Part shown: positions 28,346 through 36,851 of the stretch, piece after piece
Layout: each line of letters starts with the position of its first letter
Numbering within the stretch: position 1 is the stretch's first letter
NCBI GenBank assembly: GCA_001464575.1
Contig: LNFE01000116.1
Span: 1 to 49,922, forward strand
Reading direction: 5' to 3'
Source of the DNA: Acidobacteria bacterium Ga0077553
GTDB lineage: Bacteria; Acidobacteriota; Terriglobia; Bryobacterales; Bryobacteraceae
Length of the DNA stretch: 49,922 nt
The notes under the pieces: model-generated
Database searches by the model: none
The model's input: the letters and a program-made list of their open reading frames with translations, nothing else
Told to the model about the DNA's origin: nothing
Made by a program: the position numbers and the translations under genes

Positions 28346-28762
28346 TTACAGCCCCAGCGCGTTCTCCAGGTCTTTCACGTGCTCCTCTTCCATCACGAGA
28401 ATGTCCTGCAGAACGCGCGCCAAGCCATACTCTCCCATGGCCATGGCATCCCGAATGCGGATCTTGTACCGCGCCACGGCCGCCTGCTCCCCGGCAAGAT
28501 CCTGCCGCAGCATCTCTTCGGAATCGTCCGAGGTAGCGATGGCGTCCACGGCCGTATTGGGTTTCCCGCCGAGAAAGGCGACCTGATCGGCCAGCGTCGT
28601 GGCGTGCTGCATCTCCTCGGTCGCGTGCACCAGCAGCTCTTTTTGAATGGAGCCGAAGCGCGCGCCGGTAATCAACGCCGCGTGGTTGATGTATTGGATG
28701 GCCCTGGCAAACTCATCGGCAAGGTCGCCATTCAACGCTTCGATCATCTCGTCTTTGGTCAT
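28346..28762 (-). CDS. Ferritin-like di-iron protein (bacterioferritin/DPS-like)
   Basis: This 138-residue four-helix protein has ligand motifs in the expected order: ADEFARAIQY on helix 1, ATEEMQHA on helix 2, AGEQAAVARY on helix 3 and MEEEHVKDLE on helix 4. Glu and His residues in these motifs would form a di-iron site, suggesting iron storage or oxidation. It lacks the long C-terminal helix of classical ferritin. ATG 28762 has GAGAGGA a few bases upstream. It is in the same orientation as the YihY-family gene 73 bases upstream. Confidence 0.9.
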   Translation of the reverse strand: MTKDEMIEALNGDLADEFARAIQYINHAALITGARFGSIQKELLVHATEEMQHATTLADQVAFLGGKPNTAVDAIATSDDSEEMLRQDLAGEQAAVARYKIRIRDAMAMGEYGLARVLQDILVMEEEHVKDLENALGL

Positions 28763-28835
28763 GTCGTCCTCTCGCTTTTCGCGGTCTGTAGCGAAAAGAT
28801 GCGAGCGAGCGGAAATCGTGACAACGAACCGCGCG

Positions 28836-29693
28836 TTACGCCCGCGCTGACTTGGTCCGCTCGCCGCGGGCCATGTCCAGCGTATGCGTGAACTGAGCGC
28901 CGAACAGGAAGATCATCGCCGAGTAGTACACCCACACCGTCACCACCACCAGCGAACCCGCCGCCCCGTAAGCCGATCCGATCGCCGCCTTGCCCAGATA
29001 CAGCCCAATGGCGAACTCGCCGAGCGTGAACAGCAGCGCTGTGGCCGTCGCGCCAATCCACAGCGGGTTCCACGCAATGCGGCGCGCGGGGACATAGAGG
29101 AAGATAAACGCAAACAGCCCCGCCGTACCAGCCAGCGAAACCACGAAGTGGATGCCTTCGAGAATCAGCTCCGGCAGCGGTAAAATCTCCGCGAAGAACT
29201 TCCCCACGGCCGCCAGCACCGCACTGATAACCAGCGAAATCAGCAGGAGAAACCCCACCGCCAGCACCATTCCAAACGAGAAGAACCGCTGCCGGATCAT
29301 CTCCCACAGGCCGCCCTGCGACTCCGGCCGGACGTTCCACATCATGTTCAGCGCGGCCCGCAGCTCACCAAAAACGCCGGAGGCGGCAAACAGCAGCGTC
29401 AAAATGCCAATCAACGAAGCGAGCGCACCCGAAGCAGGCCGCTGAGCCCGGAGCAGCCCCAAGACGACGTCCCTGCCCTGTGGGCCGATGGTACCTGCCA
29501 CCTGCGCCAGCAGTTCAGCTTCGGCCGCCGTGTGGCCCAGAAACAGCCCCACGATCCCCACGACGATCATGATTAGCGGCGCCAGCGACAGCGTGGAGTA
29601 GAAGGCGAGCGCTGCTCCCAGCCGAGGCGCCTCGTTCTTGCTCCATGCGTCGAACGTGCGCTGGAGAAGTAGCCAGAGAGTTTTGTGGTTCAT
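28836..29693 (-). CDS. YihY/virulence-factor BrkB family membrane protein
   Basis: This is a 285-residue integral membrane protein from ATG 29693; the frame is open upstream but low in hydrophobicity and unlikely to be coding. About six transmembrane segments are visible, starting with APRLGAALAFYSTLSLAPL, a family hallmark. Others are LIGILTLLFAASGVFGELR, MVLAVGFLLLISLVISAVL and GSLVVVTVWVYYSAMIFLFG. The Arg/Lys-rich tail (GERTKSARA) is probably cytoplasmic. The molecular function is not established; it is sometimes mislabelled ribonuclease BN. It is divergent from the secreted protein at 29804. Confidence 0.92.
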   Translation of the reverse strand: MNHKTLWLLLQRTFDAWSKNEAPRLGAALAFYSTLSLAPLIMIVVGIVGLFLGHTAAEAELLAQVAGTIGPQGRDVVLGLLRAQRPASGALASLIGILTLLFAASGVFGELRAALNMMWNVRPESQGGLWEMIRQRFFSFGMVLAVGFLLLISLVISAVLAAVGKFFAEILPLPELILEGIHFVVSLAGTAGLFAFIFLYVPARRIAWNPLWIGATATALLFTLGEFAIGLYLGKAAIGSAYGAAGSLVVVTVWVYYSAMIFLFGAQFTHTLDMARGERTKSARA

Positions 29694-29803
29694 ACTCCGC
29701 GAAAAGACAGCGCAGCCAGCCGAGCATGCCGAACTACTCTCAATATACCCCCGTCCGCAAACGGCGTGATCAGATTCGCCCTCCATTTGCGCTCTTCTAG
29801 CAT

Positions 29804-30616
29804 ATGAACCGCTCTGTCTACCTCCTCCTCGCTTCCGCCTCGCTCCTGCCCGGCGCTGGGAAGATGATCGTGAATGGCACGACCGTTGACCTGCCGTTTG
29901 TCTATGCCCGCAACATGCCGGACACATTCGACCCGAAGAAAACCGTCCTCTATGTGCTGGCGGCAGACCGCGAACTCTCTCCCAGCGTGCGCACCGAAAA
30001 GAATGAGGTGTGGAGCATGTCGCTCGACGGGAAGCTGAATGCGATTGAATTTGAGCTCTCGGCGGACGGCGCGCGTTGGACGCTGCGCACGAAGCTCGCC
30101 GGCGGCATCTCGACCTCGCGCTCTCCGAACCCGTTCACCCTCCAAATCACGGAGACCAAAGTGACGGGAACTCTCGCGCTCCCGGAGCCGGCCACCTTGG
30201 GCGACCACTCGTATCAGTTCAACATTCCGGTCGATACCGTCATTGAGAAGCCCGTCGTCGAACCGCCACCGACGGCTGCGGATCGGGCCGCCGCGGCGAA
30301 CTCGCCGGTGACAAAGGCGTTTTTGACATATCTGGCCGCACTCCGCCGCGGCGACAAGGAAGGGATCTTGAGCGCGGTAGACCCAGAGAAGGCCGCCATG
30401 GCCAGGGAGAGCAAGGAGTGGCCGCAGATCCTCGCCATGATTCAAAGCATGGAGCCGATCAACATCGTCGTGCAGAAGGCGACCGTGACCGGTGACGAAG
30501 CGGTGCTGCTGGCGACCGGAACACTGAACGGGCGGCCGCAGACGGGCAAAGTGACGATGATGCAGACGGGTGGGCGCTGGCTCGTGAAAAAGGAGTCGTG
30601 GAAGGGCAAGCAGTAG
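29804..30616 (+). CDS. Secreted protein with C-terminal NTF2/SnoaL-like domain
   Basis: This 270-residue protein has a signal peptide (MNRSVYLLLASASLLPGAG). A beta-rich N-terminal half follows (about 20-150), then a Pro-rich linker (EKPVVEPPPTAADRAAAA). The C-terminal ~105 residues (VTKAFLTYLAALRRGDKEGI ... ATGTLNGRPQTGKVTMM ... WLVKKESW) have the layout of a small NTF2-like/DUF4878-type domain. There is no catalytic evidence. It stands alone, divergent from the YihY-family gene. Confidence 0.82.
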   Translation: MNRSVYLLLASASLLPGAGKMIVNGTTVDLPFVYARNMPDTFDPKKTVLYVLAADRELSPSVRTEKNEVWSMSLDGKLNAIEFELSADGARWTLRTKLAGGISTSRSPNPFTLQITETKVTGTLALPEPATLGDHSYQFNIPVDTVIEKPVVEPPPTAADRAAAANSPVTKAFLTYLAALRRGDKEGILSAVDPEKAAMARESKEWPQILAMIQSMEPINIVVQKATVTGDEAVLLATGTLNGRPQTGKVTMMQTGGRWLVKKESWKGKQ

Positions 30617-30855
30617 CGGAACCCGAACACGCTAGCCACCCCGCCCCGGAGGCGTTTCGGCGCGTCCCAACGCCTTCGGAAGCCATTGGGGAGACCCCTG
30701 CCGCCCCGTGTTCATCAGGCGCCATGGGGGATGCACTGCGGAGCAACCATGCTGAGGAATGCTTCTACCGGCAATGGCAATCGGGGTTGGGGGTTCTGGT
30801 GATTGGCCGTGGCAACGCCCTTGCCTCGACTGGCCACCCGTCGGTGAGCAACGAC
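30617..30855. other. Intergenic region after the NTF2-like gene
   Basis: This 239-base stretch has no convincing ORF or RNA gene. It contains one weak hairpin near 30652-30680 (GGCGTT ... AACGCC) without a T tract. Confidence 0.6.
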
Positions 30856-30862
30856 TCACCGA
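30841..30862. terminator. Perfect 8-bp hairpin overlapping the hipA-like stop codon
   Basis: TCGGTGAG, loop CAACGA, then CTCACCGA. The right arm contains the hipA-like stop codon (30856-30858). It could end or stabilise the hipBA transcript. No T tract follows on the minus strand, so intrinsic termination is uncertain. Confidence 0.45.
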
Positions 30863-32085
30863 CCAGCCAAAGCGAGTACCCCGTCTGCCCACTCCTGTAG
30901 CATCCGGTGCCCAACATCCTGAAACGCCGGATGGGCCGCCGCATAGGTTTCCACATCGACGCGAGTCTCCTGAATCCCTGTCGCTACGCGATCGAGAAGC
31001 TGACCCACCCGCGCCGGACTGAGCCCGCAACGGGTCTCGGCGAGCCGCTGCAACTCCTGCCGATGGGGCCATCGGGTCGAACCGTTGAGCGTCAGCGCCA
31101 GCGAATCGTTCCGCAGGTACACCGCCGTCGTCACCACGTCATAGACCGGGGCAAGCCGGGCCTCCCCCTCGACATCGCCATAAACAATGCCGAAGTTCTT
31201 CAAATGCGCATCGCCATTGCGAAGGCCGCAATTGAGCGCTATAAGCAGAAATAGGCTCTCCAGGTCCTGACTCAAATGGGATGGACTCGCAAACTGAGCG
31301 AAGCGCTTCATGACGTGCGTCTCGTAGCTCCCCCGATACTTCTCGTCCGTCCGGCGGGCGTTGAGCACGCAGAAATCCTCAAATCCCCGATACGTCCCAT
31401 TCATCCGCAGATCGAAGCGGTCGATCACCAGCGCCGCTCCGTCTTCTGCCAAGCGAAACGGCGGTACCTCAAGTCCACATCTCCGCGCCGCAGTGAGGCA
31501 GAAGTACTCATTGGCGGCCAGTTGCGGATACTCATTGGGGTCCCAAAACTTCACGATGTGGGTTGCTCCGCGGAAGCTCTGCGACAGCCGTTGGGCCGAG
31601 GCTGCGCGATCGGGAAATGCGCCTTCATCCCGCACCAGAATCTTGGGCTGCACCCCACTGATCCCGGAGAAGGAAGCGAACTTCTCCAACAGGTAGCGAA
31701 ACAACTCGCCATCGCGCTGATGGGCGAGGATCTCGTCGATCGATTGGAATGGAACCTCATCGAGACGCTCGTCCTTCCGCCCCGTGTAGCGGAGGCGCCC
31801 AACCTGCGAACGACCCACGATCCCTAAAAGATCGAATTCATCGAACGAACCCGCGGCTTTCGCAAACGCGAGGCGCAGGCGTTCCCGCAGGAAGCCTTCC
31901 GGCAGGTTCATCTCGAAGATCGGCGGAAGCCCGAAGCTCACACTCCAGGACGGAAGACGTACTGGCATCGTGGCCGACACGGCCCGGCTAGCCGGCATGT
32001 CCGGCAGGTATGCGAACGTGCTGCCCCGTTCCCGATAGCGATCCAACAAACCCGCCTCAGCCCCGTCGGCCCAGACGTTGAGCAT
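30856..32085 (-). CDS. hipA: HipA-type serine/threonine kinase toxin
   Basis: This 409-residue protein has the HipA domains: N-subdomain 1 (about 1-105, with MPVRLPSW and EMNLPEG) and a kinase-like C-terminal domain. Visible motifs are the Gly/Ser loop FSGISGVQPKIL, the ATP-site Lys in HIVKFWD, LVIDRFD, the catalytic NGDAHLKNF and the Mg-binding APVYDVVTT. HipA toxins phosphorylate substrates such as glutamyl-tRNA synthetase and slow growth; the target here is unknown. The 5' end overlaps the hipB-like antitoxin gene by 29 bases, the usual arrangement. All kinase motifs are intact, so the toxin should be active. Confidence 0.93.
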   Translation of the reverse strand: MLNVWADGAEAGLLDRYRERGSTFAYLPDMPASRAVSATMPVRLPSWSVSFGLPPIFEMNLPEGFLRERLRLAFAKAAGSFDEFDLLGIVGRSQVGRLRYTGRKDERLDEVPFQSIDEILAHQRDGELFRYLLEKFASFSGISGVQPKILVRDEGAFPDRAASAQRLSQSFRGATHIVKFWDPNEYPQLAANEYFCLTAARRCGLEVPPFRLAEDGAALVIDRFDLRMNGTYRGFEDFCVLNARRTDEKYRGSYETHVMKRFAQFASPSHLSQDLESLFLLIALNCGLRNGDAHLKNFGIVYGDVEGEARLAPVYDVVTTAVYLRNDSLALTLNGSTRWPHRQELQRLAETRCGLSPARVGQLLDRVATGIQETRVDVETYAAAHPAFQDVGHRMLQEWADGVLALAGR

Positions 32086-32356
32086 CGCGCTCCTCCTCCA
32101 TCAGCTCCTCCAGGGTCGGCCGCTGCTGACGCGCCTCCCCCACCCGTAGTTCGCAGCCTACCGCTGCCAGCAGCCTGCTGACCTTCGCAAACCCCACCTC
32201 CCCGGACCGTCCATTCTCGAGCGCCTCCACCGTGGCCCGGCTCAGCCGTACCCGGGCCGCCAGTTCCGATTGACTCAGCCCCAACGCCCGCCGCCGCTCC
32301 GCGATCAGTTCGCCAATCGTGATCAAATCCAGCACATTGCCCAGTATACCAGGCAT
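32057..32356 (-). CDS. hipB: HipB-type XRE antitoxin/repressor
   Basis: This is a small XRE protein of 99 residues from ATG 32356, or 92 from GTG 32335. The helix-turn-helix is at about 14-68 (LGLSQSELAARVRLSRATVEALENG), and the tail is acidic (TLEELMEEERDAQRLG), as expected for toxin binding. It precedes and overlaps the HipA-type gene. The choice of start is unclear: the operator-like repeat at 32338-32355 covers ATG 32356, and a TATACT sequence lies just upstream of GTG 32335, which could mean leaderless translation from the GTG. Confidence 0.9.
   Translation of the reverse strand: MPGILGNVLDLITIGELIAERRRALGLSQSELAARVRLSRATVEALENGRSGEVGFAKVSRLLAAVGCELRVGEARQQRPTLEELMEEERDAQRLGRRG
32338..32355. 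promoter_or_regulatory. hipBA operator-like inverted repeat, proximal
   Basis: On the minus strand this reads TGCCTGGTATACTGGGCA, that is TGCC-N10-GGCA. It contains TATACT, a good -10 hexamer for the hipBA promoter, so a bound repressor would block RNA polymerase. It matches the distal site in arm sequence and spacer length. Confidence 0.6.
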
Positions 32357-32377
32357 ACTTCGCCGAAAAAGCCTCCT

Positions 32378-32395
32378 TGCCTAATAAAACAGGCA
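32378..32395. promoter_or_regulatory. hipBA operator-like inverted repeat, distal
   Basis: On the minus strand this reads TGCCTGTTTTATTAGGCA: perfect 5-base arms TGCCT/AGGCA around 8 A/T-rich bases. It lies exactly 40 bases (about four helical turns) upstream of the proximal site, on the same DNA face, which is the geometry expected for cooperative binding of a HipB-type dimer. Confidence 0.6.
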
Positions 32396-32415
32396 CCTCG
32401 TCCCCAGTCCACTCC

Positions 32416-32976
32416 CTACTTCTTCCGGATCCGTTTCCACAACTCCCCACCAAACTCCGCAAATGCATTCCCCGCCAACCGGCCCAGAAACCCATACCCC
32501 GTTCGCGAAAGCGCCCCGTTCACCGTCGCCTCACTATCCGGCCTCCACGCGTTCGACACAAAATTGCCGCCGGTGATCGCCGCATAGCGCGCAAACGCCG
32601 GCCCATAGCTCCCGTCCTCGCGCTGCACCAACACGGTCTGCTTTAACGTGCTCGCCAGCCGCGCCTTGAATCCCCCCGTCGCCTTCTTGTACCGGGGATC
32701 CTCATCCAACGCCGCCCCCAATCCCGCCTCCAACACGTTCTGCGTCGCCACGCCCGTCAGTCGCAACCCGTAGCGCTGACCAAAACCGTCCCAGTTCGTC
32801 CCATACTCCACGGGCCGGTCCCGCCAAGTTCCCAGCCCCGCGCTGAAGACGCCACCAGCCAAGCTCGCCGGACCCAGTGTCTGTTTCAGCACCCACGCCT
32901 TGCGGTCCAACTCCCCGGGACCCGCTTGCCCGGAAAGAGCCGGAACGACCAGAACGATTAATAAAAGATAACGCAT
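32416..32976 (-). CDS. Secreted protein of unknown function
   Basis: This 186-residue protein has a signal peptide (MRYLLLIVLVVPALSGQ). The body contains TWRDRPVEYGTNWDGFGQRYG, LEAGLGAALDEDPRYKK and SNAWRPDSEATVNGAL. These alternating Gly/aromatic stretches suggest a periplasmic or outer-membrane-associated protein. I have seen this style in Acidobacteriota hypotheticals but cannot name a function. It is monocistronic, with long gaps on the 5' side. Confidence 0.8.
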   Translation of the reverse strand: MRYLLLIVLVVPALSGQAGPGELDRKAWVLKQTLGPASLAGGVFSAGLGTWRDRPVEYGTNWDGFGQRYGLRLTGVATQNVLEAGLGAALDEDPRYKKATGGFKARLASTLKQTVLVQREDGSYGPAFARYAAITGGNFVSNAWRPDSEATVNGALSRTGYGFLGRLAGNAFAEFGGELWKRIRKK

Positions 32977-33313
32977 AGGCCATTATCCTGCACGTCGCGG
33001 GCCAATGGGAAAAACCTTTCGCGGTCTCAGCCCCGTCCACCGGCCATCCCGAAAAACATCACCCCCCAAATCAACCACATACACCAACCCCGCCTCCCAA
33101 CCACCCCAGCCCCGCCTTACTCTCACTATCGGGAGATCTCTGCCGAGCGAAAGCGCCATCTGGGGCGGATGAACCATCCTCCGCCTTCAAACGAAGCCAC
33201 TTTTTCCGCACGGCAAAAAATCGGAACTCTATGAAACTAAAGCACAACTGCCGATCGATCCACGAATTCCGGCCTCTTTTTTCGCGAAAATGGCAAACGA
33301 AGCCAGCGCCGTC
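32977..33313. other. 337-base intergenic region upstream of the secreted protein
   Basis: I see no credible gene. The plus strand around 33050-33120 is almost all C/A/T pyrimidine-rich. A palindrome TTTTCGCGAAAA lies at 33279-33290 just past the HtrA stop, but it has no loop. The promoter of the secreted-protein gene must lie here; no clear -35/-10 pair stands out. Confidence 0.6.
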
Positions 33314-34723
33314 TCAGTCCACTTCCCACAACACAATCTGCAACTGCCCCTGCCGCTCAATATGCAGCGCCACCACCTGCCCATGACCCAGAAATGCCAC
33401 CTTCTGCCGCAACTCCCCAACGCTTCCCACCGCCTCCCCGTTCACTTCGTAAATCACGTCACCCTGCATCAGCCGGTTCTCCTCCACCGCCAGATCCAAC
33501 ACGACTCCCGCCACCACGACCCCCCGCAACCGCCTCAGCGGCCCCAGCAATGGCGTCACCTTTTCGTCCAGGTTCACCACCAAAAGACCCAACTTCGCCA
33601 CTCGCGCCGACTCCCCCTCCACCAACGCTGCGATCCGGTCCGGATCCCGCGGCCGCTCCAAAACCGCCACCCGCTTCTCCACCTTCTGCCCACCGCGCAG
33701 CAATTCCATCGTCACCGTTTGCCCCGCCTGCCGGTAGATGTTCACCCCCAACTAGCGAGCGTTTTCGATCGTCTTCCCGTTCAGGCTCAAGACAATGTCC
33801 TTCACCTCAATCCCAGCTGCCGCCGCCGCGCTTTCCGGCGCCACGTCCGCGATAATCGCCCCCCAGTCCCGAGGCAACTTCATCGCCTCTGCCATCATCG
33901 GCGTAATCGTCTGCGCCACCACCCCGATCTGCCCCCGCCGCACCCGGCCAAACTCCCGGATCTGCTCATAAACCGACTTCACGATATTCGACGGCGCCGC
34001 AAACCCAATCCCCTCGCTCCCCCCACCCTTCGACAGAATGAAGGTGTTCAACCCCACCACCCTCCCTTCCGTGTCCACCAACGGCCCCCCACTGTTCCCT
34101 GGGTTGATCGCCGCGTCCGTCTGGATGTAGATCATCGGATCGTCCGGCCGGACTTGCCGGGCCACGGAACTCACCACCCCCATCGTCACCGAGTTCTCCA
34201 ACCCCAGCGGGCTCCCGAACGCAAAGACGATCTCCCCCTGCCGCAGCCGCTCAGAATCGCCTAACGGCAACGCCGGCAGGTTCTCCCCCGCGATCTTCAA
34301 CACCGCGACATCGGTCTCCCGATCCACCCCGACCACGGTCGCCGCAAGCAGTTTCCCCGTCGGCTTCAACAGGCTGTGCCCCGGCGAAGTGTCCTCCGAT
34401 GGCTGCGGCAACAACACCTGCACGCTCCGTGCCCCGCCCACGACATGGGCGTTCGTCAGAATGTATCCAGAAGGATCGACGATCACCCCGCTGCCGCTCC
34501 CGCGCTGCGTCCGCAGCAGCGTCGTCGGCCCGTCACCTGCGGCGCCGAAGCCCCGCGTGACAATCTGGACGACCGCCGGATCCACCCGGTCCACCAAGTC
34601 TTCAAACTGCTTACTCAGCCCCCGCAGTGCGGCGGACGGCTGCCCCCAGGCCACCGTCCCCCACGCGGCCAGCAACACGCCGCTACGGCACCAATGTCTT
34701 AGCCACTGCCACGTTGTCCGCAT
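33314..34723 (-). pseudogene. HtrA/Deg serine protease interrupted by an in-frame TAG
   Basis: The reading frame encodes a full Deg-type protease of 469 codons. There is a signal peptide (about 1-27), a trypsin-like domain with His93 (LTNAHVVGG), Asp138 (DRETDVAVLK) and Ser211 (NPGNSGGPL), PDZ1 (about 245-330) and PDZ2 (about 385-465). The only flaw is TAG at 33752-33754, between ENAR and LGVNIYRQAG in the PDZ1 C-terminal strand, where relatives usually have Gln (CAG). No frameshift is involved. Translation would give a 323-residue protease with a nearly complete PDZ1, which may still be active. The start overlaps the propeller gene's 3' end by 41 bases. A sequencing error, a real nonsense mutation or suppression are all possible. 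Confidence 0.9.
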
Positions 34724-36848
34724 AATCCGTTACCCGCACCGCCACCACGGTCTCCTTCCCCGCCACCTTCGTCACGGGCAGCGAATAGCGCAACTGCTTC
34801 GAATCCTGCAGCCGGCTCACCGGCTCCACAATCGTCCACTCGCCGCCGTTCAGGGAGTACTCCGCCTTCTGCAGAATCGACCCGTCGTCGGTCGCCGTCC
34901 AAGTCACCGTACTGCCCTGCGCCCGCAACTCTGTAATCCGGGGCACGCTGTTGTCAATCAGGAACCAGTCGCTCTCCAGCATATGCCGCTGCCCCTTCGC
35001 TGGTACGTTCGACGGCGAATCCGACGCCGTCACCCGCAACTGATACTCCCCGTCCGGAAACGCCTGGCTATCCCAAGACAAGTGCCGCGCCGTCACCTCA
35101 TCCTTCAACAGCTTCCAATCCTTCTCGCCCCGGCCCCGGATCTCCACCGTGTAAACCAGCGAATCGCCATTTGCGTCCCCCGCCTTCCAGCGGGCGCCCT
35201 GCGACCCTTTCGAATAGTTCAACGTTACCGCCCCCGGATCTGAAGACGGCACCGAGGAGCTCGACGAACTCGACCCCGACATCCCCGGCAGCGACAGCGT
35301 GCTCGCCGGCGATACGCCCGGCACCGAGATGGGGAACCGGTAGTTGGCCGGCGTCACTTCAATCGCCTCCACCAGCGGCGCAATGTTCCGCGGCAGATAC
35401 GCCACCTCCACATTCACCAGCTCCGCCCCGCCCGTCAACGTCATCCGGTACTGCAGAAAGCGCGCCGCCGGCGAAACCACGCGCTCGCCCACAGGCGCCC
35501 ACGGGCTCCAGTTGCTCTGCGCCCGGTCGACGTTGCCGCTCCGGGTTTCCCACTTCACCGTGCCCCCGTTGGCCACGAGCTTCGGCTCCACGCGGCCCCA
35601 TTCGCTGAACACCCCGGCATCCATCACTTCGCTCTCGAGCGTGCCGTCTTTTTCAAGCTCGGGCCCAATCGAATACACCTTGCCGATATTCCCCGTCACC
35701 GCCACAATCGGCCCCTTCGGCACCGCCACCAGCGCCGTCACCTGCGTCGGCGCCAGCGTCAGCAGCTTCGTTGAAACCAGTTCGGACTCGACGCGATACA
35801 CACTGCCCTTATTCCCCGTGCCGAGCACCGGCTTGCCGGTCCCGTCCAGGCAGATGCTGTAGATTACTTCCGTCCCGTCCGACCACATCTTCGACGGGAA
35901 GCCGTCCGGCGCAATGCGGGTCAGTTCGCTACCCCCACTCACGGAACTCGGCGTCGCCGAAGGTGGCGGCACCGGCGTCAAGACGCGCGTCACCACCGAC
36001 ACATTCGCCCCGCCCGCGGCTGGCGCAGGCACCGGAGCGGCCACCGGGGCAGGCGGCGGCAGCGGAGCCGACGCGGCCGTCTTGTTCCCTACCCCCGCCG
36101 CGTAGATCGTCCCATCCGCCGCCACCGCCAACGCCGTAATCTCGCGCTTCGACGATTGGTGCAGCACAAAGCCACCGCCTGCATTCACACGCAGGATCAG
36201 TCCGCTCGGCTCCGTCCCCGCAATCACATCACCGCTCGGCGTCACGGCTAACGACCGGATGTTCTCGTCGTCCGCTTTGAAGAAAATGCTCCCCGCGCCC
36301 GCCGCCGTCACCTTATGGATCTCGCCCCGGTCGCCGGTCCCGACGTAAAGATCGCCCGCGGGTGAAAACGCCAAGGCCCAAATGTACTTCGCCCGCGGGT
36401 CGTAAAACACGGTTCCCTTCCCGTCCGCGCCCAGCTTGTAAACCTTGCCGTCCGGCGCAGTCGCGACATACACCTGATCGCGCGAATCCACCGCCACGGC
36501 CTGAATCTGCAAGCCGGGCACTTCGCCCGCCACCCGGCCTTGGCCCTGCGCGTTCACGGCGTAAACCTTCGCCGCTGTCCCACCCGGGCTGCCGCCGCCC
36601 GTGTAAACGGTCCCTTTCGAGTCGCGCGCCGCGGCCCACAGGTAAGACACGGAAGGATCAAACAACTCCTTCACCGCCGGCGCCAGCATCACCCGCCCGT
36701 CGCTCCGCAGCGCCAGCCGCTTCAGCGTTGCCTTCTCATAGTCCCCTCGGGAGTTGTTCACCCAAAACTGGGTTTCCACCCCCAGGGCGAACGTCACCAT
36801 CAGCGCCGCGGTCACGCCCGCGCGCAGTACAGGATGCGAAGAAAACAT
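34683..36848 (-). CDS. Secreted beta-propeller protein with C-terminal Fn3-like region
   Basis: This 721-residue exported protein has a signal segment (VTAALMVTFALGVETQ). Beta-propeller blades follow over about 60-400, with repeated units such as VAVDSRDQVYVATAPDGKVY, LAFSPAGDLYVGTGDRGEIH and LAVTPSGDVIAGTEPSGLIL. A Pro/Ala linker (PLPPPAPVAAPVPAPA) interrupts them. After a discoidin-like part come a Ser-rich hinge (SGSSSSSSSVPSSD) and a fibronectin-III-like segment (DGEYQLRVTASDSP). It looks like a binding scaffold. It starts 3 bases after the S55 peptidase stop and its 3' end overlaps the HtrA start, so the three are coupled. Confidence 0.87.
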   Translation of the reverse strand: MFSSHPVLRAGVTAALMVTFALGVETQFWVNNSRGDYEKATLKRLALRSDGRVMLAPAVKELFDPSVSYLWAAARDSKGTVYTGGGSPGGTAAKVYAVNAQGQGRVAGEVPGLQIQAVAVDSRDQVYVATAPDGKVYKLGADGKGTVFYDPRAKYIWALAFSPAGDLYVGTGDRGEIHKVTAAGAGSIFFKADDENIRSLAVTPSGDVIAGTEPSGLILRVNAGGGFVLHQSSKREITALAVAADGTIYAAGVGNKTAASAPLPPPAPVAAPVPAPAAGGANVSVVTRVLTPVPPPSATPSSVSGGSELTRIAPDGFPSKMWSDGTEVIYSICLDGTGKPVLGTGNKGSVYRVESELVSTKLLTLAPTQVTALVAVPKGPIVAVTGNIGKVYSIGPELEKDGTLESEVMDAGVFSEWGRVEPKLVANGGTVKWETRSGNVDRAQSNWSPWAPVGERVVSPAARFLQYRMTLTGGAELVNVEVAYLPRNIAPLVEAIEVTPANYRFPISVPGVSPASTLSLPGMSGSSSSSSSVPSSDPGAVTLNYSKGSQGARWKAGDANGDSLVYTVEIRGRGEKDWKLLKDEVTARHLSWDSQAFPDGEYQLRVTASDSPSNVPAKGQRHMLESDWFLIDNSVPRITELRAQGSTVTWTATDDGSILQKAEYSLNGGEWTIVEPVSRLQDSKQLRYSLPVTKVAGKETVVAVRVTDYADNVAVAKTLVP

Positions 36849-36851
36849 GCG

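Noticed and set aside
33279..33290. TTTTCGCGAAAA as a terminator for HtrA
   Set aside because: It is a loopless palindrome that cannot form a normal hairpin terminator.
33752..33754. TAG as a recoded pyrrolysine or other programmed readthrough site in HtrA
   Set aside because: Deg proteases have no known recoding here, Gln is the usual residue, and no pyl genes or special context are visible. A point mutation or error is simpler.
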